DNA from: Deltaproteobacteria bacterium
GTDB lineage: Bacteria; Desulfobacterota; Deferrisomatia; Deferrisomatales; JACRMM01
Direction of reading: 5' to 3'
Length of the DNA stretch: 64,000 nt
Assembly: GCA_016214985.1 (NCBI GenBank)
Contig: JACRMM010000004.1
Coordinates: forward strand, 124,001-188,000
Shown here: positions 1-7,477 of the stretch, in pieces
Layout of the letters: every line of letters begins with the position of its first letter
Position numbering within the stretch: position 1 is the first letter of the stretch
Program-made: the position numbers and the translations under genes
The notes under the pieces: model-generated
What the model was told of the DNA's origin: nothing
Database searches by the model: none
What the model saw: the letters and a program-made list of their open reading frames with translations, nothing else

Positions 1-115
1 GAACCTGCAGAAGCCGGGATCCATCTCCCGGGTGCTCTGGGATCCCAAAGGACGGAACCTCTACGTGCTCTCGAGCTTCGAGAACCAGCTCTACATCTAC
101 CACGTGGAGGGCTAG
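1..115 (+). CDS. 3' end of a beta-propeller (NHL/6-bladed) protein, partial
   Basis: The second frame is open from the window edge to a TAG at 113-115 and gives 37 residues. The fragment contains a propeller-blade pattern, RVLWDPKGRNLYVLSSFENQ, followed by LYIYHVEG. This is the usual last strand of an NHL or WD-like blade. It precedes a cytochrome cluster that ends with another NHL protein at 7478-9031, so the cluster is probably bracketed by two secreted propeller proteins. The 5' part lies outside the window, so domain content and export signal cannot be judged. Confidence 0.6.
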   Translation, partial: NLQKPGSISRVLWDPKGRNLYVLSSFENQLYIYHVEG

Positions 116-215
116 CGGCGCCTGCCTGGGAGGAGAGGAGGTGAGAAGAAAGGGTTGCGGCGGGTAGGCGGAGCGACACTGACAACATACAACGGTAAGC
201 AGGAGGAAGAAGAGA

Positions 216-1829
216 ATGAGAGGCAAGTGGACCCTGCTCATGGCCATTGGGGCCACCCTTTTGGGCACTGCCGCCACGGCGGCGGTGACCAACACCCACC
301 ACGACATGGCGGTCTTCCGGTCCGGAACCGTGAAAGAGGTGTGCTGGTATTGCCACGGCGCCCTCGACACCAGTAGCGTCTCGGGTTTCGGTCAGATCGG
401 TGCCCTGTGTCTCACCCGCTGCCACGCGGGCACGGCCGGAGCCAACTACTCCGGGACCAACTCCACCCAGCCCGCGCGGGCTGCCTTCGTGAACGACGAC
501 GCCAGCGTCAACGCCATGGCCGACGACTACAACGTCGTAAAGAACGGCCACAAGTTCACGATCGCTAACCTGCGCGATCGCGTGGGCACGGCGCTCTCGG
601 GCGCGCTCTCGGGCGGCGCCCTCCCCTACACGGCGGCGGGACGGACCGCGATCGAGTGCACGAGCTGCCACAACGTGCACGACAACACCAGAGCCCCCTT
701 CCTGTGGGGAGACATGATGAACGACGCAGCCGGCGCAGGCACGAACGTGAGTTTCTGCCAGCGCTGCCACGACCCGGCCACGGAGGGTCGCGGGAACAAC
801 TGGGCCTCGGCCGAAGTGGCGCCCAACGGCGAGCACCCGGTGAACTTCGCGCTGATCCTCGGCTCGGTCTCGACCGCGAACCGGACCCTGGGCGGCCGCG
901 CCGGCCGCTATATCCAGTTCGACGACCAGGGCACGACGCACATGTTCGACGTGGCGAGCCTGTACCTTCCGGCCGACCTCAACCAGCTCGGCAATCACTA
1001 CACGGTCGGCGCAAAGGTGAGCACCTGGGACAACCTCCCGAACACGACGGGCGCGCAGACGGCCCGGCTGGGCTGCTACACCTGTCACGTCACGCACTTG
1101 GATGTGACGCCGAACCTGGTGGCTCGTAACGACGTGGCCATCGGTTCGCCGGTAGCCGGCAACGCCTGGAACCCCATGTGCGTGAGCTGCCACGGCACGG
1201 CGGCCACCAACGCCACCAACATCAACGAGCAGAACCCGGGCCTGACGGCCTGGACGCACCCGGTGGCCTCCGCCTCGAATGCGGGCACCCTCACCACGGG
1301 CAGCACCTACAACTACACGAACTCCAACGGCACCTTCCCCTTCACCGTCGACCTGGCGCCGGTCGTGAACTTCGCGAACGCCAACGGGAAGAACGGCGTG
1401 GTGATCAGCCCCACCAACGGTCGCATTCTCTGCACCTCGTGCCACGACGTGCACGGCGGCCCGGCGAGCACGATGGCGCTGGCCGATCTGGACGGTACCT
1501 CCGACGGCACGGCTACGGCCGCGGTCTGCTACGCTTGCCACACGGGCGCGGGCCTCGTCGATCTGCCCGACGACCAGGGCAAGTCGGTTGCTGCCGCCGA
1601 GCCCGCGAACAGCCACCACCGCACGCGGATCGCTGGCATCACGACGCCCACTAGCTTTAGCGACGCCAGTGCTGACGCGAACACCTTGAACATGGACACG
1701 CCGTCCTGGGTCGGGAAGCCGCAATCGAATTTGAACCTGGCAGGGGCCTTCAAGACCTTCGGAAGCCTGGCCGACGGGCTCCAGTGCCCGGACTGCCACG
1801 TGTTCAACGGCACGGGCCACAACTGGTAA
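216..1829 (+). CDS. Nine-heme c-type cytochrome, exported
   Basis: The 537-residue product starts with a Sec signal peptide (MRGKWTLLMAIGATLLGTAATA), cleaved about residue 23. The mature part opens with NTHHDM, which also begins the nine-heme protein at 6090. Heme sites in order are CWYCH, CLTRCH (a CX3CH site), CTSCH, CQRCH, CYTCH, CVSCH, CTSCH, CYACH and CPDCH. Several read CHxVH or CHxxH, where the second His may serve as a distal ligand. The chain ends in GTGHNW, close to the SAHNW end of the 6090 protein. A strong ribosome site (AGGAGGAAGAG) precedes the ATG. The likely role is periplasmic or outer-surface electron transfer; no specific partner can be named. Confidence 0.93.
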   Translation: MRGKWTLLMAIGATLLGTAATAAVTNTHHDMAVFRSGTVKEVCWYCHGALDTSSVSGFGQIGALCLTRCHAGTAGANYSGTNSTQPARAAFVNDDASVNAMADDYNVVKNGHKFTIANLRDRVGTALSGALSGGALPYTAAGRTAIECTSCHNVHDNTRAPFLWGDMMNDAAGAGTNVSFCQRCHDPATEGRGNNWASAEVAPNGEHPVNFALILGSVSTANRTLGGRAGRYIQFDDQGTTHMFDVASLYLPADLNQLGNHYTVGAKVSTWDNLPNTTGAQTARLGCYTCHVTHLDVTPNLVARNDVAIGSPVAGNAWNPMCVSCHGTAATNATNINEQNPGLTAWTHPVASASNAGTLTTGSTYNYTNSNGTFPFTVDLAPVVNFANANGKNGVVISPTNGRILCTSCHDVHGGPASTMALADLDGTSDGTATAAVCYACHTGAGLVDLPDDQGKSVAAAEPANSHHRTRIAGITTPTSFSDASADANTLNMDTPSWVGKPQSNLNLAGAFKTFGSLADGLQCPDCHVFNGTGHNW

Positions 1830-1870
1830 TGAGAAGACCACCGAACTCAGGTGCTAGAGGAGGTTTCAGA

Positions 1871-3031
1871 ATGAGAGGCACGAAGTCGATTCTTCTAGTG
1901 GCCAGCCTCGCCGTCGGGAGCACGGCCGTTGCGGCCCTGAACCCGGCTGCGCCAGGGCTCCCCACCGTCGTCAAGAGCTCGATGGCTTTGCAGCCGTTGG
2001 CCAACAACGGCATGTCTGCCATGTGCGTGGACTGCCACACCCTGCAACCCGTGTCCGCCCAGGCGAGCCACTGGGCCTCGGCGTACGCCAACGGAACGAC
2101 CCACACGGGCGGTTCCGGCATCAACAACGCCAACGCGAGCGTGAACCGGAGCACGGGCGAGTACCTCGGCCTGGACCCGTGGGTCAACGCCTTCAATGCG
2201 ACGATCCCAGGTGGGATCACGAGCAAGTACGGAAATTCGTCAAACAAGCACAGCGTGACCGTGACCCGGACCCCGAACGGGAGCGCGGACGTCCTCGCGA
2301 AAGGAACCGGGTACGACGGGTTCGAGCTGATCTGCGAGTCCTGCCACAACATCGTCCTGAACGACTGGGGTGGGAACAACCTCCTAGATGTGGAGCAGAC
2401 GAAGGCTACCCCCCATGACGGAACGGGGAACATCGACTGGATCGGCGGACCGGTGTCGAACCTGTGCGTGGGGTGCCACGGGTTCATGTACACGATCAAC
2501 GCCCAAAACTCCGCGGCGCCCGCGAACACCTACTATTCCGCCACCGGGCGGAACTTGGACGGCGGCGGAACCCAGCGCGGCAACAACGAGTTCCACTGGG
2601 CCGCCAATGCGTCGGGGGTCCAGACGGCATATGCCCAGAACCACCACGTGATGACCGGCGACAACATCGACAACGTTCGCGCCGGCGCGGGCATCCTGTG
2701 GACGGACAACATCGTCGTGAGCTACACGGACAACCCCATCGCCAACAACTCGGCGAAGGGGTCGTACAACGTGAACAAGGCGTGGACGCACCTGACGAAG
2801 TCGACTACGGCGGGGAACTTCAACTGCACCAACTGCCACAACCCCGGCCACCGGGGCGATCTGACCGAGGGCGGCTCGATCCTTCGCTACACGGGGACGG
2901 GCGACCTGGGTGGGCCGGCGACGACGTCGGGTACCTACCCCCAGGCGATTCAGCGGATCAGCGACCGCTATGCGTCGGGCGGCTGGAAGAGGTTCCAGGA
3001 CTACAAGTTCTGCAACCAGTGCCACCCGTGA
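1871..3031 (+). CDS. Five-heme c-type cytochrome (paralogue 1)
   Basis: The chosen ATG follows AGAGGAGG by about 8 bases and opens a signal peptide (MRGTKSILLVASLAVGSTAVAA); an upstream in-frame start would overlap the preceding cytochrome. The product has 386 residues. Heme motifs are CVDCH, CESCH, CVGCH, CTNCH and a C-terminal CNQCH. It shares with the proteins at 3890 and 4987 the N-terminal LNPAAPGLPT pattern and the ICESCHN site. With the 4987 protein only it shares a RGNNE-H segment and NHHVMTGD, whose paired His residues are good distal-ligand candidates. The spacing after the nine-heme gene is 41 bases, consistent with one operon. Confidence 0.93.
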   Translation: MRGTKSILLVASLAVGSTAVAALNPAAPGLPTVVKSSMALQPLANNGMSAMCVDCHTLQPVSAQASHWASAYANGTTHTGGSGINNANASVNRSTGEYLGLDPWVNAFNATIPGGITSKYGNSSNKHSVTVTRTPNGSADVLAKGTGYDGFELICESCHNIVLNDWGGNNLLDVEQTKATPHDGTGNIDWIGGPVSNLCVGCHGFMYTINAQNSAAPANTYYSATGRNLDGGGTQRGNNEFHWAANASGVQTAYAQNHHVMTGDNIDNVRAGAGILWTDNIVVSYTDNPIANNSAKGSYNVNKAWTHLTKSTTAGNFNCTNCHNPGHRGDLTEGGSILRYTGTGDLGGPATTSGTYPQAIQRISDRYASGGWKRFQDYKFCNQCHP

Positions 3032-3108
3032 CCTGAGACGATGAGGGGGGACGGCCTGGGTGGGAACCCGGCCGGCCCCCTTCCAACCTGACCGAAGGAG
3101 GACCGCGT

Positions 3109-3720
3109 ATGCGAAGGATTCTTGTTTCGATTGCAGCCTTTGGGCTCGTGGGGCAGTTGGGCAGTTGGGGGGCGCTGGCACAGGAGGCGCCCAAGGGCGC
3201 GGCAGCGCCTGCTGCGGCTGCGGCGGCGCCTGTGGATGCGGCTGCGCCTGCGGCGGCTGCGACTGTGGATGCGGGGGCGCCTGCGGCGCCTGCCGTGAAG
3301 TACAGCAAGGACGTCGGTGGGTTGGCGAAGCCGATTGAGGTGAAGAATCTGACCACCGGGGAGAAGAAGACAACCGGCGATCTGGCGAAAGACGGAAAGG
3401 TGATGTTTGTCCTGGTCAACTCCGTTTGCAACCTGTGTCAGAACGAGATGGATGCTCTTGTTGAGTATAAGGCCAAGTTTTCTGAAAAGGCGGCCGTGTA
3501 TCTCGTGGCTGTGGACATGAATGAAGAAGTGGCAAAGAAGGCTTACGAGAAGTGGGCCAAAGACTATACTATCTTTTACGACCCGCAGTTTACGCTAGGA
3601 ACGTCGCTTGACCTTTACTCGACACCAGCGACGGTCATCTTGGACAAAGGTGGAAAGATCCTTTACAAGGGCATGGGGTACCGGCCCGACTCTCTGAAGC
3701 AGTACATGGGCGTCCTCTAG
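3109..3720 (+). CDS. Exported thioredoxin-like (redoxin/TlpA-type) protein
   Basis: The product has 203 residues. A signal peptide (to about residue 25, ending GALAQ) is followed by an Ala/Pro-rich low-complexity linker at about residues 29-63, encoded by GC-rich imperfect repeats. A thioredoxin-fold domain follows, with VLVNSVCNLCQNEMDAL carrying a CXXC redox pair and a later cis-Pro region (STPATVILD). There is no lipobox. The ribosome site GAAGGAGG precedes the ATG. It sits between five-heme genes and is followed by a strong terminator. A plausible role is thiol reduction of apocytochromes or extracytoplasmic redox signalling, but this is inference. Confidence 0.85.
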   Translation: MRRILVSIAAFGLVGQLGSWGALAQEAPKGAAAPAAAAAAPVDAAAPAAAATVDAGAPAAPAVKYSKDVGGLAKPIEVKNLTTGEKKTTGDLAKDGKVMFVLVNSVCNLCQNEMDALVEYKAKFSEKAAVYLVAVDMNEEVAKKAYEKWAKDYTIFYDPQFTLGTSLDLYSTPATVILDKGGKILYKGMGYRPDSLKQYMGVL

Positions 3721-3745
3721 TAAGACCGTTGGCGCGGAGAACCCG

Positions 3746-3775
3746 GAGGGGGCCTTGAGCCCCCTCTGCTTTTTT
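3746..3775 (+). terminator. Rho-independent terminator after the redoxin gene
   Basis: An 8-bp perfect stem, GAGGGGGC with GCCCCCTC, has a 5-base loop (CTTGA) and is followed by TG and C with six T. It lies 26 bases after the redoxin stop, so the first part of the cytochrome cluster (216-3720) can be a separate transcript from the part that begins at 3890. Confidence 0.88.
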
Positions 3776-3889
3776 GTGCGACGCGGTTGTGAGGGAGAGT
3801 GCAACCACTGGCGCGGGGAGTGGTACGTATTGGGGCGCATCGGCCAGTTGTGGTATACGGGGTTGGTACCCGAGGGAGAGGATGTGTCC

Positions 3890-4963
3890 ATGACGAGGCG
3901 ATGGCAATCTGCGGCCCTGGGAGGTCTCCTGGTAGTGGTCGGCGGCCGGCACACTGCGCTGGGCGGGCTGAACCCGGCCAACCCCGGCCTTCCCACGGCG
4001 GTGAATGTCTACGGAAGCACTTCGGTGACGAAGAATGGCCTTTCGGCGATGTGCGTGGATTGCCACACGCTGAGCCCCAAGCCGAACCCAAGAGGGGACA
4101 ATCCCTGGCCCGGCACGGGAGGCACTCACTTCGTCGTGTGGAACGACGGGACGGGTTTTCGGGCCACCCGGAACGCGGTCGCCTACTTCCGTTTGACTTC
4201 CTGGCCGGATGCGTTCGAGGGATCGCTCCACGCATACAGCAAGTATGGGGATACCGCTGCCGGGATGAGCAAGATGATCTCGAACGCGACAAATAGGGCG
4301 GCGACCCAAGACACGGTTTCAGGCGACTATGCGGCGTATGAGATCATCTGCGAATCTTGCCATAATCTCATCGTCAATGCCGCTGGGGGAAACAACTTGC
4401 TTGCCTCGTATCGGGAGTACGCCGCGGCCGGCGAGACGGTGGACGACCCAGCGAAGCTCTGCGAGGGATGTCATCGCGAGCAGGCCAAGGGGACGCCGGC
4501 CCATCACCCGCTCACCGGTGGGGTCACGCACGACGTTCCGAACGGTTGGACCTTTACCGGTGACCAGGTGGGGCCGGATCCGATCCAGTCGACGACTCAC
4601 AGCCTCAACGCCGCCCACGCGCTGAACCCGCCCGTGACCGCGAGCGAAATTACCTACACAACGGTCCCCAAGGGTGTGAGCTGCTCCTCCTGCCACCGCG
4701 TTCACGGTGCGGAGACACAGACCGGTGCGAGAGTACTGAAGCGGGGAAGCTCCGCGGCTCCCCTCGCGAACGTAACCGGCAAGCAGGTCAACGTGATCTA
4801 CTATGCGAACATCCCGGAACCAGGTGATGCGGTAGGGCAGATCAAGCGGTACAACACTGGGGTTCCGGCCGGCCTCGATCGACAGTGGGACGTGAGCCAG
4901 ACCGGGGCCAAACGCTTGGTGAGCAACGCCGATCCGGTGTGCGACGGGTGTCATTCCTACTAG
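3890..4963 (+). CDS. Five-heme c-type cytochrome (paralogue 2)
   Basis: The start at 3890 is preceded by GAGGGAGAGG and opens a short signal peptide (MTRRWQSAALGGLLVVVGG). An in-frame start at 3755 would lie inside the terminator. The 357-residue product has CVDCH, CESCH, CEGCH, CSSCH and a C-terminal CDGCH. Its N-terminus LNPANPGLPTAV and NGLSAMCVDCHTL match the 1871 protein closely. It lacks that protein's NHHVMTGD block and instead has HHPLTGGVTHDV and a SSCHRVHG heme site. No promoter stands out in the 110 bases after the terminator. Confidence 0.92.
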   Translation: MTRRWQSAALGGLLVVVGGRHTALGGLNPANPGLPTAVNVYGSTSVTKNGLSAMCVDCHTLSPKPNPRGDNPWPGTGGTHFVVWNDGTGFRATRNAVAYFRLTSWPDAFEGSLHAYSKYGDTAAGMSKMISNATNRAATQDTVSGDYAAYEIICESCHNLIVNAAGGNNLLASYREYAAAGETVDDPAKLCEGCHREQAKGTPAHHPLTGGVTHDVPNGWTFTGDQVGPDPIQSTTHSLNAAHALNPPVTASEITYTTVPKGVSCSSCHRVHGAETQTGARVLKRGSSAAPLANVTGKQVNVIYYANIPEPGDAVGQIKRYNTGVPAGLDRQWDVSQTGAKRLVSNADPVCDGCHSY

Positions 4964-4986
4964 CCGATCGGGGGAGGAGGATTGCG

Positions 4987-6093
4987 ATGCGCCGCTGGGG
5001 GGCAATCTGTTCGGCGATTCTCTGGACGCTGGCGCTCGAAGGGAGCGCGCTTTCGGCGATAAATCCGGCTTCTCCTGGTCTAGCCCCGGCGAAGGCGTAT
5101 GGCAAGGTTGGCATTCCGAACAATGGTGCGTCGGCTCTGTGTGTTGAGTGTCATACGGAGAACCCCAAACCCGCCACGGGCACGCACTTCGTCGTGAATA
5201 CTCTTACCGGACAGCTGCGCACGACACACTCCGGGGGTGGCTGGATACAGGGCGCCTGGGGTATTCGGAAGCAGGGCGAATTCTTCAAGGTGACGGCATG
5301 GGCCGAATTGGATCTTGGCAACGGCGGGTCGTCGAAGTTCGGTGACACTGAGACGTGGCAATCGGTCATTTACGCAGACCCGGCGGGAGTCCTGGGTGCG
5401 GAGTCTTCGCGGCTTGAAGGGTCTGCGACGAAGATAGCATCCTACGAACTGATCTGTGAATCTTGCCATAATTTGCGGGTCAGTGTGGAGGGCAGATATA
5501 ATTTATTGGCAAAGAGTACGGATAGTACGGTGATTGATGACGTTGTGGATGGAAGGACGGCTCCATTGTGTGTTGGATGTCACGGATTTTTGTATCACGA
5601 TGATGCGGGAGCTGCAAATGGAGCCAGTCAATATTGGGCTGATAGTAGAAACACTAATTATATAACTGGGGGGCGCAGGGGAAACAACGAAGTGCATTAT
5701 ATTAATGGGAAAAGATACAATAGAAATCATCATGTTATGACCGGTGATGCTATAGACCTTGCGCAGGCCCAGGCCGGTCTATTGGTAAGGGATGTGGATA
5801 CCATTGATCCGAATTCCATAAGAGCGCCCATGGATCGGTCTCTTCGTACGGGTTCTGCTCCTGTGAGATTGATCGCTCTGGCTCCGATCGTGATGCCATC
5901 CGTCCCGACCAGCCTGCACTGCTTGACCTGCCATGCGCCCGGGCATGGAGGCGAAAGGAGCATGGGGGCCGCAGTTCTTCGCGGAGACGCTCTGAACGGG
6001 AGCGACAAGGGATTTGGAATCGATCGGATCTCCGACGGCAACGACTGGGGCCGATATTCGGATGAGCGCCACTGTGGCAGGTGTCACGAATGA
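4987..6093 (+). CDS. Five-heme c-type cytochrome (paralogue 3)
   Basis: The ATG at 4987 follows GGGGGAGGAGG and opens a signal peptide (MRRWGAICSAILWTLALEGSALS). The 368-residue product has CVECH, CESCH, CVGCH, CLTCH and a C-terminal CGRCH. It resembles the 1871 protein over CVGCHGF, RGNNEVH, NHHVMTGD and CHAPGHGG. About 5450-5790 is visibly richer in A and T than the flanks, with codons such as ATA, AAT, TTA and AGA, while the encoded family motifs remain intact. Its stop overlaps the ATG of the next gene by four bases. Confidence 0.92.
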   Translation: MRRWGAICSAILWTLALEGSALSAINPASPGLAPAKAYGKVGIPNNGASALCVECHTENPKPATGTHFVVNTLTGQLRTTHSGGGWIQGAWGIRKQGEFFKVTAWAELDLGNGGSSKFGDTETWQSVIYADPAGVLGAESSRLEGSATKIASYELICESCHNLRVSVEGRYNLLAKSTDSTVIDDVVDGRTAPLCVGCHGFLYHDDAGAANGASQYWADSRNTNYITGGRRGNNEVHYINGKRYNRNHHVMTGDAIDLAQAQAGLLVRDVDTIDPNSIRAPMDRSLRTGSAPVRLIALAPIVMPSVPTSLHCLTCHAPGHGGERSMGAAVLRGDALNGSDKGFGIDRISDGNDWGRYSDERHCGRCHE

Positions 6094-7466
6094 GGGGCAA
6101 CATGGGAGCGGCTTGGCGAAGGGCTGTTCTCGTGGCTGGTTTCGGTCACGCCCTCGGCCGGATTTGTCTGGCGGGAGTCGAAAACACACACCACGACATG
6201 CGGTTGTATAGCCTGGAACAGGAGACGAGCGTTTGCGGGTATTGTCATGTTCCACACGGTGCTGCGGGGGAAGGCCTCTTGAAAGAGAAGGGGACGACGG
6301 CGACCGAAATCGGTGCGGTAGGCTCCTTCTGCTATACGTGCCATGACGGGACGGTCGTTCCGACGGCCTTGATTGAGGCTCCAGACGGTACGTTGGGGAT
6401 CGACGCGCTGACCAAGTCCCACGGGCTACTGATTCGAAACATTGAACCCAAGACGTTCGGGTTGGAGAAACTCGACCAGGTGAGGGCGAGTGGTCTGATT
6501 CCACTGGATCCCGCAACCGGATCTCTTCCAGAACGAATGGAGTGCACGGCCTGCCACGATCCACATAACGCATCCAATCCTCCATTTCTGAAACTACCTT
6601 TAGCGATCCTGTGCCAGAAGTGTCATTCGGGGCGAGACGTAAAGGGTGGGGGGCGTTTCACTTCGATCGAAGATGTCGGACCAGCCAACGGAGCACATCC
6701 GGTAGGGATGTCTCTGACGTACTCCGGAAGGGACCGGAAGCGTCCGGAACAAGCGCAGCCGGAAATAATCTTCAATGACGTTGATGCGGCACTGCGCGTG
6801 GTGACACTGGCGGGTCCCGATCTGGGCGACCCTGCGAAGCATTGGGCAACGGGTGGCCACCTGAGCCCAGCCGGGGCGCAGATGCCCACGGGTACGGTGA
6901 GTTGCGCCACGTGTCACAGTGCCCACAGCGTGGCAGCAGACCTATTGGTCGCACCGGTCTATCAAGGGGCCGGCACGGCGGACTCTCCCCTCTGCCAGGG
7001 ATGCCACGGTGCCCGCTCCTCGCCGGAGAATCCGGGCGGAACTCCCTACTTCCACCCGGTCGGGCTAACTTCTGGGCCGCCGTACATGACCACCCCGGAG
7101 CCGCGACGACCCTTGGCCATCGTGATCCCTCCGGACTGGCCGGTTGGGAAGGGTGGCTCGCTGATTTGCGCCACGTGTCACCGGGCGCACCAGGGGCGCC
7201 AAGGAGCGCGGTGCCTTCGGGACAATGCTCTGGGAAAGAAGTACTCGTGCGACGTCTGCCACCAGCCCGAAGAGCAGGCGGCCGGGACGCTGGTGCGGAA
7301 TACGAAGAATCTTCACCATGTGACCTCAACCCTGGACAAATCGGCGCTGCTGCAGGGAAGAGGACTCTCATGGGCAAAGGGGCCGGGCGAGCCCGGAGAT
7401 TTGGCGGATGGATTGACCTGTATCGATTGCCATGTCGATTTGGCCAAGAGCGCCCACAACTGGTAA
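6090..7466 (+). CDS. Nine-heme c-type cytochrome, exported
   Basis: The ATG at 6090 overlaps the stop of the previous gene (ATGA). An alternative ATG at 6102 has GAGGGG just upstream; both give a twin-Arg-like n-region and a hydrophobic stretch. The product is 458 residues from 6090. Heme motifs are CGYCH, CYTCH, CTACH, CQKCH, CATCH, CQGCH, CATCH, CDVCH and CIDCH. The mature N-terminus ENTHHDMRLYSLEQE and C-terminal HNW mirror the protein at 216. Several sites read CHxxH (CHVPH, CHDPH, CHSAH, CHRAH), typical of doubled-CXXCH cytochromes. The function is electron transfer outside the cytoplasmic membrane. Confidence 0.92.
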   Translation: MRGNMGAAWRRAVLVAGFGHALGRICLAGVENTHHDMRLYSLEQETSVCGYCHVPHGAAGEGLLKEKGTTATEIGAVGSFCYTCHDGTVVPTALIEAPDGTLGIDALTKSHGLLIRNIEPKTFGLEKLDQVRASGLIPLDPATGSLPERMECTACHDPHNASNPPFLKLPLAILCQKCHSGRDVKGGGRFTSIEDVGPANGAHPVGMSLTYSGRDRKRPEQAQPEIIFNDVDAALRVVTLAGPDLGDPAKHWATGGHLSPAGAQMPTGTVSCATCHSAHSVAADLLVAPVYQGAGTADSPLCQGCHGARSSPENPGGTPYFHPVGLTSGPPYMTTPEPRRPLAIVIPPDWPVGKGGSLICATCHRAHQGRQGARCLRDNALGKKYSCDVCHQPEEQAAGTLVRNTKNLHHVTSTLDKSALLQGRGLSWAKGPGEPGDLADGLTCIDCHVDLAKSAHNW

Positions 7467-7477
7467 AGGAAGAAGCC

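Noticed and set aside
3193-3297. Ala/Pro-coding repeats in the redoxin gene as a separate repeat element or sequencing artefact
   Set aside because: The frame stays open and the linker fits between a signal peptide and a folded domain.
2384-3373. Long minus-strand frame opposite the cytochrome and redoxin genes
   Set aside because: It is a low-complexity shadow, rich in Pro/Arg/His, opposite genes with clear heme and redoxin motifs, and it has no ribosome site.
3800-3889. Sigma-54 type promoter (TGGCGCG...) before the 3890 cytochrome gene
   Set aside because: The GG element is present but no TTGC follows at the proper spacing.
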